Shown here piece after piece: positions 62,889 to 64,000 of a stretch of 64,000 nt of DNA. The DNA comes from Roseitranquillus sp963776845. GTDB lineage: Bacteria > Pseudomonadota > Alphaproteobacteria > Rhodobacterales > Rhodobacteraceae. Every line of letters starts with the position of its first letter. Positions within the stretch are counted from its first letter, which is position 1. Both the position numbers and the translations under genes were made by a program. The stretch lies in the NCBI GenBank assembly GCA_963776845.1, contig CAVZOJ010000003.1:496001-560000 (forward strand), in the 5' to 3' direction. The notes under the pieces are model-generated. The model was given only the letters and a program-made list of their open reading frames with translations, was not told where the DNA came from and did no database searches.

Positions 62889-62930
62889 TGAGCCATTGAA
62901 GGCGCCATTGGTTCGAGCCCAATGGCGAAC
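62889..62930 (+). repeat. Hairpin repeat in istA, copy 2 (about 42 bp)
   Basis: TGAGCCATTGAAGGCGCC then ATTGGTTCGAGCCCAATGG, inserted between GKGNE and GNVEG. It brings an in-frame TGA. Nearly the same as the tnpC insert at 43135-43177. Confidence 0.78.
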
Positions 62931-63559
62931 GGCAACGTGGAGGGCGTCATCGGCTTCGGTCGGCGGAACATCCTGGTGCCGATGCCCCGGTTCAAGAGCT
63001 TCGAGGCGCTGAACGACGCAGTGCCTCAAACGCCAGGACGCCGTGCTCCGAGGGCATTCCGAGACGATCGGCGAGCGGCTGCTCCGAGACCTCGATGCTC
63101 TGATGGTGCTGCCGCCCACGCCCTACGACGCCTGCGAGAAGGTCAGCACGCGCGCCACCTCGATCTCGATGGTGCGCTACCGCGGCAACGACTACTCTGT
63201 GCCGGTCGCCTATGCCCATCACGAGGTCCAGGTCCGCGGCTATGTCGGCAAGGTCGTGATCGGCGCCGGGACCGACATCATCGCGCGGCATCGGCGGTCC
63301 TACGAGAAGGCCGACATGGTCTTCGACCCGCTGCACTTCCTGCCGCTCCTGGAGCGGAAGATCGGAGCCCTCGATCAGGCGGCGCCGCTCCAGGGCTGGG
63401 AACTGCCGCAGGCGTTCGCCACGCTGCGCCGGTTGCTCGAGGCCCGGATGGGCAAGCCGGGCAAGCGCGAGTACGTGCAGGCCCTGCGGCTCCTCGAGAC
63501 CTTCGAGATGGACCATGTCCACGGCGCCGTGCGCCAGGCCAAGGAGTTCGAGTTCAGCC

Positions 63560-64000
63560 AAGGCGTCCAGAGCGGGCGGACCTACTGGAAATGGTTCCAT
63601 CTCTGGAAGAGCCAGGGCGACGAGGGGCTGTTCGAAGCTACCGGAACTGTGGCGGACACTCCCGGTATTCGGACGAAGTCGAGGCCTATGTGCGTCAGAC
63701 GGTCATCTCCATTGCCGAAAGAGTTGGCGCGGCCATCGAAGCGGAAAACAAGCGTCGTATCAGTCAAGCTGTGCCGGAGGCCGGGCTGCCGGTTGTTGGC
63801 TACGACTATGTGCATAAGGTTATCGTGGAGAGGGCGCCGCTCGACCACGCTATCAGGCAGAAAGGATGGGACCTCGCCTACAAGGATTTGCACTCCTTGG
63901 GGTTGGGGATCCAGACCAGCCGTGCTCTCGAGCGCGTGGCGATCGACGAGTACACGGTCGATCTCATGGTGCTCATGCGCGATACTGGTCTTTTTGATCA
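63560..64000 (+). CDS. Mu/TnsB-type transposase, cut by the window edge
   Basis: Starting within RTYWKWFHLWKSQGDEGLFE, then after a one-base loss near 63640 YRNCGGHSRYSDEVEAYVRQ, a helical DNA-binding region, and ALERVAIDEYTVDLMVLMRD at the edge. The last looks like the first Asp box of a Mu-type DDE integrase core. The N-terminus appears fused to the end of istA. The gene continues beyond base 64000. Confidence 0.5.

Larger units (their letters stand above)
62160..63560 (+). pseudogene. istA: IS21-family istA, broken by hairpin inserts and deletions
   Basis: Start MYSVELYARVRRACHVEGLS and an HTH (ARLFGIDRKTVSKILKHS), then GHAQVDFGE with the first catalytic Asp. After a 37-bp hairpin insert it continues LGEIGGVRCKLHYFAMALPH in another frame, to VPLSILFD. 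A short deletion near 62777 leads to VAKILGDGTRRRTITFLELQ and PGKGNE, where a second insert brings a stop. Sequence resumes GNVEGVIGFGRRNILVPMPR, MVRYRGNDYSVPVAYAHHEV and VQALRLLETFEMDHVHGAV, then fades into another transposase. No istB follows in the window. Confidence 0.75.

Overview
The window is GC-rich alphaproteobacterial DNA, most like Rhodobacterales. Supporting signs are an S10-spc-alpha ribosomal block with secY-adk between rplO and rpsM, a bztABCD amino-acid ABC transporter, an ATP12-type F1-ATPase chaperone, rarA-crcB-rluC in one run, and a LuxR/LuxI pair just behind rplQ. This placement comes from gene content and order only.

Layout: (1) 1-10.8 kb: ribosomal proteins S3 to L17 with secY, adk and rpoA, closed by a rho-independent terminator. 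(2) 10.9-12.1 kb: a LuxR-type regulator and LuxI-type synthase. (3) 12.3-18.3 kb: an intact IS21-family element, the C-terminal stub of a TraG/VirD4 coupling protein, three small genes and a large serine recombinase whose reading frame ends inside tRNA-Arg(ACG). This looks like the remnant of an integrative conjugative element. (4) 18.4-39.4 kb: housekeeping DNA with a sensor kinase, an FAD oxidoreductase/TVP38 pair, rpmH-rnpA-yidD, ttcA, yidC, a MOSC protein, yihA, argB, bztABCD, ATP12, a HAD phosphatase, rluC, crcB and rarA. (5) 39.9-49.7 kb: a mobile-element nest. (6) 49.8-52.7 kb: a DUF892 protein, an EnvZ-like kinase, an MBL hydrolase and tRNA-Asn(GTT). (7) 52.8-58.6 kb: an island beside tRNA-Asn with two wrecked integrases. 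(8) 58.7-64 kb: an IS1634-type element cutting a YihY protein, two small envelope-protein genes, a damaged IS21 istA and a Mu/TnsB-type transposase running off the edge.

The nest in region 5 can be unpicked. A ParB-like gene is split into halves 7 kb apart on opposite strands, each ending in the same 8-bp duplication (TCCGCGCC) next to an IS66 terminus. An IS66 tnpA-tnpB-tnpC set lies between them but is broken. A serine-recombinase/DUF5372 island sits inside tnpB. A 1021-bp unit with about 27-bp inverted ends and a perfect 9-bp target duplication sits inside the recombinase gene. That unit has no transposase. It carries two overlapping small genes that look like a toxin-antitoxin pair, behind a perfect 18-bp palindrome. 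A 1.7-kb inversion between two copies of a short hairpin repeat explains the present gene order.

That hairpin repeat (about 35-43 bp) occurs six times, always inside transposase genes (tnpB, tnpC and a second istA), and usually breaks the reading frame.

Many genes, including the essential rpsN, carry single-base shifts, mostly one extra base in a short run. This suggests uncorrected sequence errors, so frameshift-based pseudogene calls should be treated with caution.
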